Source: Zoogloea sp041904905
GTDB lineage: Bacteria > Pseudomonadota > Gammaproteobacteria > Burkholderiales > Rhodocyclaceae
Reading direction: 5' to 3'
NCBI RefSeq assembly: GCF_041904905.1
Contig: NZ_JAYRMI010000007.1
Coordinates: 1-64,000, forward strand
Length of the DNA: 64,000 bases
The notes under the pieces are model-generated. The model did not search any database. It was given only the letters and a program-made list of their open reading frames with translations, and had not been told where the DNA came from. The position numbers and the translations under genes are program-made. Shown piece by piece: positions 1 to 7,998 of the stretch (the stretch's first letter is position 1; each line of letters opens with the position of its first letter).

Positions 1-1176
1 GGCCTGCCACTGGAGCTGCTGCTGGAAGCGGTGCTGCTCGGTCACGTCGCGGAACACCAGCACCGCCCCCAGCAGCCCGCCCTCGGGCGAGTAGATCGGC
101 GACACCGACTCCTCGATGTGGAAGGCCTCGCCGCCGCGCGACTGGAGCAGCAGCGCCTCCGCCCGCGGCCCGGCCGCAGGCGCGCCCAGCGCATCCTGCA
201 GCGGCGAGGGCGCCGGCTGCCCGGTGGCCGCATCCACGATCCGCACCACCTCCTCCACCGGCCGCCCGATGGCCTCGGCCCGGGGCCAGCCCACGTAGCG
301 CTCGGCCACCTCGTTCAGAAAGCTCACCTGCCCGGCCGCGTCGGTGGTGATGACCGCCTCGCCGATGGACGCCAGCGTCACCTCGGCCAGCTCCTTCTCG
401 GTCTGCAGCGCGGCCTGCAGCTGGGCCTCCTTGCGCGCCCGGGCATCGAGCGCGTCGAGCATGAAATTGAAGGCATGCCCCAGATGCCCCAGCTCGTCGT
501 GCTGGCGCACCGGGGCGCGCACCCCCATGTCGCCGATGCTCACCGCGTCGGCCACCCGACGCATGGCGGTCAGCCGGCGGGTCAGGCCCGACGCCAGCAA
601 GCCGGCGATCAGCGCCCCCGCCACGATGGCCAGCGCCGTGTACCACAGGCCGGCGGTGCTGATCGCCGCCAGCCGCGCGCTGTTGGCGCCCTGGGCCATC
701 CCCACCCGCACCCAGCCCAGCGGGGCACCGTCGGTGCGCACCGGCACCACCACGTCCACCAGCGCCCGGGAGCGCTGCAGCAGGTGCGGCCCGCCCGCGC
801 CGTCGCGCGGAAAGCGGTCCATGTCGGCCACGAACTGGCCGCGCCGCAGGGGGTCGCCGTGGGCCAGGATCTTGCCGCTGCTGTGCACGATCATCACGTG
901 CGCCACGCCGGGGTAGCGGGCCACCGCCGCCGCCAGCTCCTGCAAGCCCGCCAGATCGGAGGCCAGCATCTGCGAGATCGCCGTCACGCTCAGGGTCTGG
1001 GCCAGGTTGCTGGCCTCCTCGGTCTGACTGTCGATCAGGAAAGCCTGCTGGCGCAGGGTCAGATCGTGGACGAACAGCGTCATCATCACCGCGTGCACCA
1101 GCACCACGCCCCAGATCAGCTGCCTGCGCACGGTGCCGGCGAAGAACCCGAAGACCCGCCTTGCCAGACCTTTCAT
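1..1176 (-). CDS. Membrane sensor protein with HAMP and PAS domains, C-terminus cut off (probably a diguanylate cyclase)
   Basis: The window holds the first 392 codons; the 3' end lies beyond base 1. Visible in order: a membrane segment near residues 20-38, a periplasmic region to about 172, a second membrane segment near 173-195, a HAMP linker, then a PAS domain near 262-375 that ends in a VFRDVTEQ motif. The last readable residues (QQLQWQA) are the usual bridge from PAS into a GGDEF domain (often followed by THDxLTGL), so I infer a diguanylate cyclase, possibly with EAL. A histidine kinase is the main alternative. The ATG overlaps the stop of the upstream PhnD-like gene (ATGA), so the two are probably translationally coupled and work together. 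Confidence 0.8.
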   Translation of the reverse strand, partial: MKGLARRVFGFFAGTVRRQLIWGVVLVHAVMMTLFVHDLTLRQQAFLIDSQTEEASNLAQTLSVTAISQMLASDLAGLQELAAAVARYPGVAHVMIVHSSGKILAHGDPLRRGQFVADMDRFPRDGAGGPHLLQRSRALVDVVVPVRTDGAPLGWVRVGMAQGANSARLAAISTAGLWYTALAIVAGALIAGLLASGLTRRLTAMRRVADAVSIGDMGVRAPVRQHDELGHLGHAFNFMLDALDARARKEAQLQAALQTEKELAEVTLASIGEAVITTDAAGQVSFLNEVAERYVGWPRAEAIGRPVEEVVRIVDAATGQPAPSPLQDALGAPAAGPRAEALLLQSRGGEAFHIEESVSPIYSPEGGLLGAVLVFRDVTEQHRFQQQLQWQA

Positions 1177-2120
1177 TGCGGCTTCTTCTTCACCTTGCGC
1201 TCGTACTCCCGGAGGAAGGCCACCACCACGTCGAACTGCCGGTCGTCCGACAGCTCGAAGCCGCGCGTGTCGATGCCCTCCAGCACCGCCCGCCCCTCCG
1301 CCGAATCCTGCAGGCCCGCCAGCAGCGCCGCCACCTGGGCGGCCACCGCCGGCGGCACGTCGTCGCGCACGATCACCGCGTTCTGGATCAAGCGCGGCGT
1401 CTGCCAGACCACCTTCAGCTCCGCCGCCTCCCGCGGGTTGGCCTTCCGGAACGCCTCCCACGCCACCGGCCAGGTGGCGCTGGCCGCGCTCTGGCCCAGG
1501 TAGACGTTCATGATCGCCGAGTTGTGGGTGCCCACGTACTGGTTGTCGAGCTGCGTCTCCACATCCACCCCGTGCTCCTGCAGGTAGAGCTGCGGCATCA
1601 TCGCCGCCGCCAGCGCCGTGGGCGCCGGGTAGGCCACCACCTTGCCCTTCAGGTCCGCCGGCTCGCGGACCGGGCTGTCCTTGCGCACCAGGAAGATCCC
1701 CCGGAACGCCTCGTCGTCGGCCATCTTGGCGATCACCCGGTAGCCCCACCCCCGGGCCAGGGTGGCGTGGTAGGGGTTGGGCAGCGAGAACGCCGGCACC
1801 CGCTGGCGCAGCTTGCCCTCGTAGTCGGCGTAGTTGTTCGAGGCGTCCAGATCGAAGGCCACGCCTGGCATGTGGGCCGCCAGATGGCGCATCAGCGGCT
1901 CGAACTTCTTGTGCAGCAGCTGGGGGTTGTGCAGCGGATGCACCGCGAACACGTAATGCACCCGGCTATCCGCCGCCGTCGGCGCGGCCGCATAGCGCGG
2001 CCCCTCCACCGGCGCCGGCTTGTCGCACCCGCCCAGCAAGCCCAGCACCAGCCCCAGCCCCCCCATCCGCAGCAAGCACCGCCGCCAGGGCCCGCGCCCA
2101 CCGATGGCGGATTCACCCAT
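1173..2120 (-). CDS. PhnD-like periplasmic substrate-binding lipoprotein
   Basis: This 315-residue protein resembles the phosphate/phosphonate (PhnD) substrate-binding family. A signal peptide with a lipobox (LLGGC, cysteine near residue 32) predicts a lipoprotein. The body has the family pattern: a VHPLHNP-type start to the first lobe, a SLPNPYHATLA stretch, and a DLKGKVVAYPAPTA segment. No transporter permease or ATPase is adjacent. The downstream gene, overlapping by ATGA, is a membrane signalling protein. I infer a sensory role, with the ligand-bound lipoprotein reporting to the HAMP-PAS protein. The ligand cannot be told from sequence. Confidence 0.8.
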   Translation of the reverse strand: MGESAIGGRGPWRRCLLRMGGLGLVLGLLGGCDKPAPVEGPRYAAAPTAADSRVHYVFAVHPLHNPQLLHKKFEPLMRHLAAHMPGVAFDLDASNNYADYEGKLRQRVPAFSLPNPYHATLARGWGYRVIAKMADDEAFRGIFLVRKDSPVREPADLKGKVVAYPAPTALAAAMMPQLYLQEHGVDVETQLDNQYVGTHNSAIMNVYLGQSAASATWPVAWEAFRKANPREAAELKVVWQTPRLIQNAVIVRDDVPPAVAAQVAALLAGLQDSAEGRAVLEGIDTRGFELSDDRQFDVVVAFLREYERKVKKKPQ

Positions 2121-2240
2121 GCCTTCTCTCCTCGTCTCCGGAAGCTCACCCTTCCGTCCACGCGTTACGGCACGCCCACCCCAAAAATTGAGCCGGCCAC
2201 CCCACCCGATGACAGCCGCAAGCCTCCGCCGCCCCGGCCC

Positions 2241-2699
2241 TCAGGCCCCGCCGCAGGCCCCCCGCGCCCGGGCCAGCAAGCCCCGCCCCAGCAGCAGCCG
2301 GCGCATGCTGGCGGCCAGGCGCAGGCCCAGCGTCTCCTCGTCGGCCCAGGCAAAGGCGTCGATCTCGGGCAGCCGGCGCCCCGTCACCGCGTCGTCGAAG
2401 AAGCTGGCGCACACGCAATCCGCCGCCCGCGTGGCCGCCGACTCGGTGCGCACCGCAAACAGGTGCAGATCCTTGCCCCGGTAATAGGCATGACGCCCCA
2501 GATCCACCAGCCGCGCCCGCGCGAAGACCAGCCCGAACTCCTCCTGCGCCTCCCGCAGCGCGCAGTCGATGGGCAGCTCGCCCGGCTCGATCAAACCCTT
2601 GGGCAGATCCCAGTGGGTGCTGCCGGTGGAATGCCCGACCAGCACCTCGCCACGTTCGTCGATGACCAGCAGGCCGCAGGAGAGAAGAGGGGAAGACAT
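2241..2699 (-). CDS. NUDIX hydrolase
   Basis: This 152-residue protein carries a complete NUDIX box, G-x5-E-x7-REAQEEFGL, the Mg-binding catalytic motif that hydrolyses nucleoside diphosphate derivatives. The N-terminus (SCGLLVIDERGEVLVGHSTG) and the WDLPKG segment before the box resemble bis(5'-nucleosyl)-tetraphosphatase and RppH-like members. The ATG at 2699 was chosen because the family usually starts a few residues before this strand; the frame continues open upstream only by chance. It stands alone, divergent from the small membrane protein at 2805. Substrate is unknown. Confidence 0.85.
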   Translation of the reverse strand: MSSPLLSCGLLVIDERGEVLVGHSTGSTHWDLPKGLIEPGELPIDCALREAQEEFGLVFARARLVDLGRHAYYRGKDLHLFAVRTESAATRAADCVCASFFDDAVTGRRLPEIDAFAWADEETLGLRLAASMRRLLLGRGLLARARGACGGA

Positions 2700-2804
2700 G
2701 GGCGGCACGGCACGCAGGCAGCAAGGCAACGGCCCCCATTCTGGAGCAGGACGCCCCTGGGGGGAAACCGGGCCCGTAGAATGCCCCCTCCCCCGGAGCC
2801 CGCC

Positions 2805-3374
2805 ATGCCCCTCGACACCGCCCTGCTTCAGCTCCTGGCCTTCACGGCCATCCTCATTGCCATCGCCATCCACCGCAGGCGCGCCGCGCGCCGACCGAAA
2901 CCCCCGGCCCCGCCGGACTTCCTGCAACGACACCCGGAATTCATCCACCGCTACACCGAAGAAATCTTCGGGCAGATCCACCGGCGCGTCTTCCCCGATC
3001 TCGACCCGGCCACCCTGCGGGCCCTGTTCGAGACCTTCCGGTTCGAGTTCTCCGCGCGGGGCGGCTTCATCTTCACCCCGCCGCCGGGCACCGCCGCCCG
3101 GCTGGTGCCCCGGCTCTTCCCGCCGGCGCGGGCCGACGACGTGCTGCGCGCCCTGCGCAAATACCGCGCCGACACCCCCGACGACACCGAGCTGATGCAC
3201 GTCACCCTGCTGCGGGCGGCCAAGGGCGACCCCGACGCCATCGCCCCCCTCGTCAAGGCCGCCCGGCGCGATTTCCGCGACATCCTCCTCCTCACCCCCG
3301 ACAACGGCGACCACGCCCTCCGCCAGTTCGTCCTGTGGCTGCTCGAACACGACGCGCTGGCACCGCGCGGGTGA
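2805..3374 (+). CDS. Hypothetical single-pass membrane protein
   Basis: I do not recognise this 189-residue protein. It has one N-terminal hydrophobic segment (about residues 7-22) followed by a basic stretch (HRRRAARR), so the soluble part should face the cytoplasm. The remainder is charged and helical, with no motif I can name. The ATG at 2805 is chosen because the hydrophobic segment starts directly after it; the open frame extends far upstream through antisense sequence. It is divergent from the NUDIX gene. Confidence 0.6.
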   Translation: MPLDTALLQLLAFTAILIAIAIHRRRAARRPKPPAPPDFLQRHPEFIHRYTEEIFGQIHRRVFPDLDPATLRALFETFRFEFSARGGFIFTPPPGTAARLVPRLFPPARADDVLRALRKYRADTPDDTELMHVTLLRAAKGDPDAIAPLVKAARRDFRDILLLTPDNGDHALRQFVLWLLEHDALAPRG

Positions 3375-3473
3375 GCCGAGGCGCCTGCCGCAGCCAGACA
3401 GTCCGACGACGCGCTTCCCGCCGCAACCCCGTTGCCACCACAATATTGCCGATTGCATGGTCGGAGCATTCGA

Positions 3474-5018
3474 ATGAGCGATGAACAGCTGCACCAAACA
3501 ACACAGGACGTCTGGGCCGACGACCGGCTCGGACGCAAACCCTACGCCGACTTCCTCACCACCTACCTGCGCAATCGCTGCGTCACCGAAAAGGACGGCG
3601 CCCGGACGCTGACCCCCTTCTGCATCTCCATCGATGCGAAATGGGGCGAGGGGAAGACCTTCTTCCTCCAGACCTGGATGGCCGCCCTTCGGCAGGAAGC
3701 ACGCAATCCGGTCTTCCTGTTCGACGCCTGGACGTCCGATTTCGACACCGACCCCATCGTCGCCTTCATGGCCGCGTTCAAGCACGCCCTGGACGCCGAG
3801 ATCGAGAAACTGCCGGCGGCCTTTGAAGCGAAAAAATCCCTTGCCGATGGCGTCCGCAAACTGGGCAAGGCGGTCGTGCCGACGCTCAAGGCATTGGGTC
3901 GGGCGGTGGTGGAAAAACATGCACCCGGCTTTTTCGGCGCGGTTGCCGACATTGCGACCGAATCCGAATCCTCCAACGACGGCGAAACGAGGCTCGAAGA
4001 ACAACTCGACTCCGCCAAGGACACCGCCTCGGAAGCGCTCTTCAAATCACTGCTGGCCGAGAGCACCAAACGCAAGGCGCTCATCGCCGACTTCCGGACG
4101 GAAATCGAGCGAACCTTGCGCTATCTGGCCGACAACGGCGAGGTCGAACTCCCGATGTTCGTCTTCATCGACGAACTGGACCGCTGCCGCCCGACGTTTG
4201 CGGTGGAGTTGCTGGAAGGGCTCAAGCACATCTTCAACATTCCCGGGCTGTGCTTCGTGGTCGCCACCAACATCGAACAGCTCGCCCATTCGGTCAAGGC
4301 GGTGTATGGGGAGGGGTTCGATGGGACCGCTTATCTGCAGCGGTTCTTTGATGTCGGGTATGTGCTGCCGCGGCAAGACCCCACCAAATACATCCACGAT
4401 CTCGTATCCCAAAAGTCTGTCCTCGCCGAGGGCAACTGCTATTCGGGCGTCCCACAGCGCGGCTTCATCGGGTATCCGCAGGAAAACGGAAGCCACATTG
4501 CCCTCGAATGGGTGGCCACCGAATTCGATCTGGACCTACGGTCTCAACGCAGGGTCGTCGAAATGGCGTCGGCGGTGCTGGAGTCATTCAACAAACCCCA
4601 CGGAAGACATGCCATGTGGGCCTTCATGCTCAGTGCCGCTTACGTAAAGGATCGGACTCTTTTCGAGTGCCTAAAACAGGACAGCCCACACGCGACCCTC
4701 GTGGCGGCCTGGAGAAACGCGGGCCTTACTCCTTCAACGAGATGGTTCAAGGAGCGCGACGGCAGTCGAGTGTCAGTCGAACTTCAAACCATCGCGGAAG
4801 CCTATGTGACCGCCCGAAATGGCGATACGGGATCCCTTTGTCGCAAAAGGGATTCCGCTGCGGAAAGATACGATACGGCCGATTACCTTTGGGAGTTCTA
4901 TCGGAAGCTCGTGGATGACTGCAATTCATCACTTCGCCAACGAGAATCGTCTGTTCGTACTGTTTTTTCCGATTACCCCCAACTCGTCGAATGCGCAGGC
5001 TTCCTGACCAACCCATAG
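3474..5018 (+). CDS. KAP-family P-loop NTPase
   Basis: The 514-residue protein shows a Walker A of KAP type (AKWGEGKTFF, residues about 55-64) and a Walker B with the typical KAP extension (FVFIDELDRC, about 227-236), followed by a C-terminal helical region. KAP NTPases are STAND-related; several take part in phage exclusion and plasmid-borne conflict systems. The start at 3474 has a GGAG eight bases upstream; an in-frame ATG 42 bases earlier lacks a site. The 3' third is visibly less GC-rich than its neighbours, hinting at transfer. No partner gene is obvious; downstream lies a palindrome and array A. A defence role is inference only. Confidence 0.8.
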   Translation: MSDEQLHQTTQDVWADDRLGRKPYADFLTTYLRNRCVTEKDGARTLTPFCISIDAKWGEGKTFFLQTWMAALRQEARNPVFLFDAWTSDFDTDPIVAFMAAFKHALDAEIEKLPAAFEAKKSLADGVRKLGKAVVPTLKALGRAVVEKHAPGFFGAVADIATESESSNDGETRLEEQLDSAKDTASEALFKSLLAESTKRKALIADFRTEIERTLRYLADNGEVELPMFVFIDELDRCRPTFAVELLEGLKHIFNIPGLCFVVATNIEQLAHSVKAVYGEGFDGTAYLQRFFDVGYVLPRQDPTKYIHDLVSQKSVLAEGNCYSGVPQRGFIGYPQENGSHIALEWVATEFDLDLRSQRRVVEMASAVLESFNKPHGRHAMWAFMLSAAYVKDRTLFECLKQDSPHATLVAAWRNAGLTPSTRWFKERDGSRVSVELQTIAEAYVTARNGDTGSLCRKRDSAAERYDTADYLWEFYRKLVDDCNSSLRQRESSVRTVFSDYPQLVECAGFLTNP

Positions 5019-5031
5019 CACCGGCACATTT

Positions 5032-5065
5032 CCCTGCAGGTCGGACTGAAGCCCGACCTGCAGGG
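5032..5065. repeat. Palindrome after the KAP gene (GTCGGACT-type REP)
   Basis: Two arms of about 13 bases (CCTGCAGGTCGG and its complement) flank a seven-base centre (ACTGAAG). It lies 14 bases after the KAP stop and could act as a terminator, but there is no T-run. Related GTCGGACT palindromes occur near 33196-33262, so I read it as a REP-like element. Its right end abuts the first unit of array A. Confidence 0.6.
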
Positions 5066-5303
5066 GCGCAAGTTGCGGCCCCTTGCGCGCAAGCGGATTT
5101 CACCCAACCGCAAGCAACGGGCGCTCGTGCGCGAGTCTCGGCCGCTTGCCCGCAAGCAAAAATCGCTTGCGCACGAGTGATTGCGGCTTGCGCGCAAGGT
5201 CCAGTCGCTTGCGTGCAAGTGATTTTTGCTCGCGCCCAAATGGCGGCAGCTTGCGCACAAGGGGTTTTCAGTTGCGCGCAAACGATGGGCGCTTGCACGC
5301 AAG
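5061..5303. repeat. Array A: 12 palindromic units on an exact 21-base period
   Basis: Units of 12 bases begin at 5061, 5082, 5103, 5124, 5145, 5166, 5187, 5208, 5229, 5250, 5271 and 5292, every 21 bases without exception. The consensus is the palindrome CTTGCGCGCAAG; units at 5082 and 5187 match it perfectly and others differ by one to several bases. The 9-base spacers are dissimilar apart from a tendency to end in CG. The array fills the space between the converging KAP gene and the small gene at 5310-5771. Twenty-one bases is two helical turns, so all palindromes face the same side of the DNA. Function unknown. Confidence 0.9.
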
Positions 5304-5309
5304 CCGCCA

Positions 5310-5771
5310 TCAGTTGCCGGCGGCTTTGGGCGGGCGGCGGGTATAGCGCACGCTCATGCTCTCCCGCAGCCCGTCCAGCCCGGCGCTCTTGCCGCCCATC
5401 TTGATGTAGCCGTAGCCCTCCAGGGCGGCGTTGATGATGTCGCTGCCCAGGGCCATCTCGGTGCTGTCCGCCTTTTCGAGCAGCTCGCGCAGGCGCAGGA
5501 AGCGGGGGCGCATGAGGTCGAGGTCGGTGACGTCCTGGCGCAGCTCGGCCACGCTGAAGCCGGGCGGGATGAGCTGGGGGTTCTCTTCGAGCACCACGGT
5601 GGCCTGGCGGCAGAAGGCCTCGCTCTTGTCGCCCATCTTGTTGAGGCGGCGGATCTGGTCGGGGGTGAGCGTGACGAAGCGGTCGAACTTGGCTTCGAGG
5701 ATGTCGAGGGCCTTGTCGATGGCGGCGATGTCGTCCACGCCGAAATCGAGGGAGATGAGGTTCTGGGTCAT
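5310..5771 (-). CDS. Small array-associated protein, paralogue of the gene at 58202
   Basis: The 153-residue protein is unnamed to me. It is clearly homologous to the protein at 58202-58666: both begin M(T/S)QNL(I/V)SLD, share KMGD(K/R)SEAFCRQ near residue 45, PPGF near 70, TEMALGSD near 108 and MSVRYTRRP at the end. It looks soluble and mostly helical, with no signal peptide. The ATG at 5771 has AGGAGA upstream. Its 3' end abuts array A, exactly as the paralogue precedes array B. A phasin-like helical protein is a loose alternative, but I see no evidence for it. Confidence 0.75.
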   Translation of the reverse strand: MTQNLISLDFGVDDIAAIDKALDILEAKFDRFVTLTPDQIRRLNKMGDKSEAFCRQATVVLEENPQLIPPGFSVAELRQDVTDLDLMRPRFLRLRELLEKADSTEMALGSDIINAALEGYGYIKMGGKSAGLDGLRESMSVRYTRRPPKAAGN

Positions 5772-5939
5772 GATGGGCGTTCTCCTGTTCGTGTTATCGG
5801 AATCATGCGCCGGGCATCGGCGCGAGGCCGATTCTAGGCCATGACCACGGCCTTCGGCCAGCCGCATGGCATTGACAGGGGAAAGGCCCCCGGCGACGGC
5901 GCCCGGACGGCCGTGGAGGTCGGGTGACTTCGGCGGGTT

Positions 5940-6174
5940 GTCGGGTTACGCCCTGCGGGCTAACCTGACCTACACGACTACACGCGCTTCGGCGGGTTGT
6001 CGGGTTACGCTGCGCTAACCCGACCTACGTAAGCTGACCCGACCTACGTAAGCTGCGCGTGCTTGACGAACAGAAGCGGTAGGTCGGGTTAGCCCGCAGG
6101 GCGTAACCCGACAGGGAGCGATCGAATTGCGTCGATCACAAGATGCATGTCGGGTTACGCTGCGCTAACCCGAC
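5940..6174. repeat. Cluster of REP palindromes (GTCGGGTTACGC family)
   Basis: This gene-free stretch holds several copies of a REP palindrome, GTCGGGTTACGC-n-GCGCTAACCCGAC: near 5940-5973, 6000-6028, a half copy near 6036-6049, an inverted copy near 6080-6112, and 6149-6174. A short direct duplication (ACCTACGTAAGCTG) joins the second and third. Such elements are typical substrates of REP-associated tyrosine transposases. The bases 5772-5939 before them hold only the promoter region of the small gene at 5310-5771 and nothing else I can recognise. Confidence 0.8.
6061..6174. mobile_element. BIME-like two-REP element, copy 1
   Basis: Two REP palindromes in fixed arrangement flank a spacer of about 36 bases (GGGAGCGATCGAATTGCG at its start). 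The whole segment, including the non-palindromic GCTTGACGAA at its left end, recurs in inverted orientation at 29121-29237 with about nine mismatches and no gaps by eye. Conservation of the sequence outside the hairpins means the doublet moved as a unit. It has no coding capacity; mobilisation by a RAYT transposase in trans is inferred. Confidence 0.7.
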
Positions 6175-6262
6175 TCACCTGCGCGTGCTGAAGTTCGGCC
6201 TGCAGGTCTGCCGCGCGGCGCAGACCGCCTTTGAACCGTTTGATTGCCCCAAGGACCTCGCC

Positions 6263-7096
6263 ATGAACGACGAATCCCTCATCCGCGCTGCCCTCGCCGA
6301 GTGGCAGCAGGCCTTCTGCCGCAAGGACGTGGACGCCCTGATGGCGCGCTACGCGCCGGGCGCCGTGCTGTTCGACGCCATCCCGCCCTTCGTGGACGAC
6401 GTGGCGGGGATGCGCGAGAAGATCGTCGGCTGCCTGCCCTATTTTCCCGACGACACCCGCATCGAGACGCGCAACCTCGCCGTCACCGTGGGCGCCGAAC
6501 TCGCCAGCGCCCACTGCCTGTGGCACTTCACCCAGCTGCCGCCGGGGCACCCGGCCGGGCGGCACTGGTTCCGCAGCTCCACGGTGTGGCAGAAGCAGCC
6601 GGATGGCCGCTGGCTGATCCTCCACGACCACTGCTCCGCCCCCTTCAACCCTTACACCGAGCGCGCGGTGCTCTTCCCCGACGCCCAGGCGGCGCTGGAT
6701 GCCGCCCCCGAGCGCTGCGGCAGCGGCGCCAACCCGGTGGGCTGGTTCGAGATCTACGTGGCCGACATGGACCGGGCCAAGGCCTTCTACACCGCGGTGT
6801 TCGGCTTCGAGTTCACCCGGCTGGAGAGCCCCATCGACCTGTGGGCCTTCCCGATGCAGTCGACCAACGCCGGGGCCAGCGGCGCACTGGCGAAGATGGA
6901 GGGCTTCGGGCCGGGCGGCGGCGGCAACAGCGTGCTGGTTTACTTCAGCTGCGCCGACTGCTCGGAGCAGGCCGATCTGGCGGGCTGGAATGGCGGCGAG
7001 GTGGTGAAGCCGAAGTTCGCCATCGGCGCCTACGGCCACATCGCCATCGTGAAGGACAGCGAGGGCAACCTCATCGGGCTGCACTCGATGGCCTGA
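6263..7096 (+). CDS. NTF2/SnoaL-like domain fused to a VOC (glyoxalase) domain
   Basis: This 277-residue protein has two domains. Residues about 1-135 fit the SnoaL/DUF4440 NTF2-like fold (ALAEWQQAF, DALMARYAPGAVLFDAIPPF, RWLILHDHCSAP). Residues about 155-277 are a VOC domain (GWFEIYVADMDRAKAFYTAVFGFEFT, broken here at the family signature; ending GHIAIVKDSEGNLIGLHS), close to glyoxalase/bleomycin-resistance proteins. Each half alone is common; the fusion is less so. The ATG at 6263 is chosen because the N-terminal helix starts there; upstream in-frame codons run through REP sequence. Substrate unknown; soluble, cytoplasmic. Confidence 0.75.
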   Translation: MNDESLIRAALAEWQQAFCRKDVDALMARYAPGAVLFDAIPPFVDDVAGMREKIVGCLPYFPDDTRIETRNLAVTVGAELASAHCLWHFTQLPPGHPAGRHWFRSSTVWQKQPDGRWLILHDHCSAPFNPYTERAVLFPDAQAALDAAPERCGSGANPVGWFEIYVADMDRAKAFYTAVFGFEFTRLESPIDLWAFPMQSTNAGASGALAKMEGFGPGGGGNSVLVYFSCADCSEQADLAGWNGGEVVKPKFAIGAYGHIAIVKDSEGNLIGLHSMA

Positions 7097-7180
7097 CCTG
7101 GGGGGCCAGCGAGGCCGCGCGAGGGCGGCGCGGGGAGGCGGGGGCCGGCTCGTGGGGCCCCATCGCCCCCGCAGGGCGAC

Positions 7181-7911
<731 letters not shown>

Positions 7912-7915
<4 letters not shown>

Positions 7916-7998
7916 GGAACGACCCTCCGGTCACTTCGCGACCACATCCCCAAGGGAGGGTGCGCGCCGCCTTCGGGCGGCCGGGCGGCGGCGCTCAT
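7912..7998 (-). CDS. 28-codon bridging reading frame made from a duplicated start of the ATPase gene
   Basis: Its ATG overlaps the permease stop (ATGA at 7995-7998) and its TGA overlaps the ATPase ATG (ATGA at 7912-7915). The first eight codons (MSAAARPP) are nucleotide-identical to the first eight of the ATPase gene. The simplest history is that permease and ATPase once overlapped directly, then a duplication or insertion of about 83 bases pushed the ATPase start downstream while leaving a coupled mini-frame and bringing in its GGAGG site. Whether a peptide accumulates is unknown. Confidence 0.45.

Noticed and set aside
2241..4004. A 587-codon minus-strand frame covering the NUDIX gene and antisense to the KAP gene
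   Set aside because: Only the last 152 codons match a family (NUDIX). The remainder is antisense to real genes and is open because of GC-rich codon bias.
5061..5303. Array A as a CRISPR array
   Set aside because: Units are 12 bases with 9-base spacers, far below CRISPR sizes, units are degenerate, and no cas gene is near. The same holds for arrays B and C.
5082..5303. Array A as a transcription terminator cluster for the converging genes
   Set aside because: No unit is followed by a T-run and twelve phased copies far exceed what termination needs; array B has a separate proper terminator before it.
4747..5404. Open reading frames through array A on both strands that give seven-residue repeats
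   Set aside because: The repeats follow from the 21-base period. Frames are open on both strands, have no ribosome sites, and array C with 20/21-base spacing breaks frame, so coding is not the common constraint.
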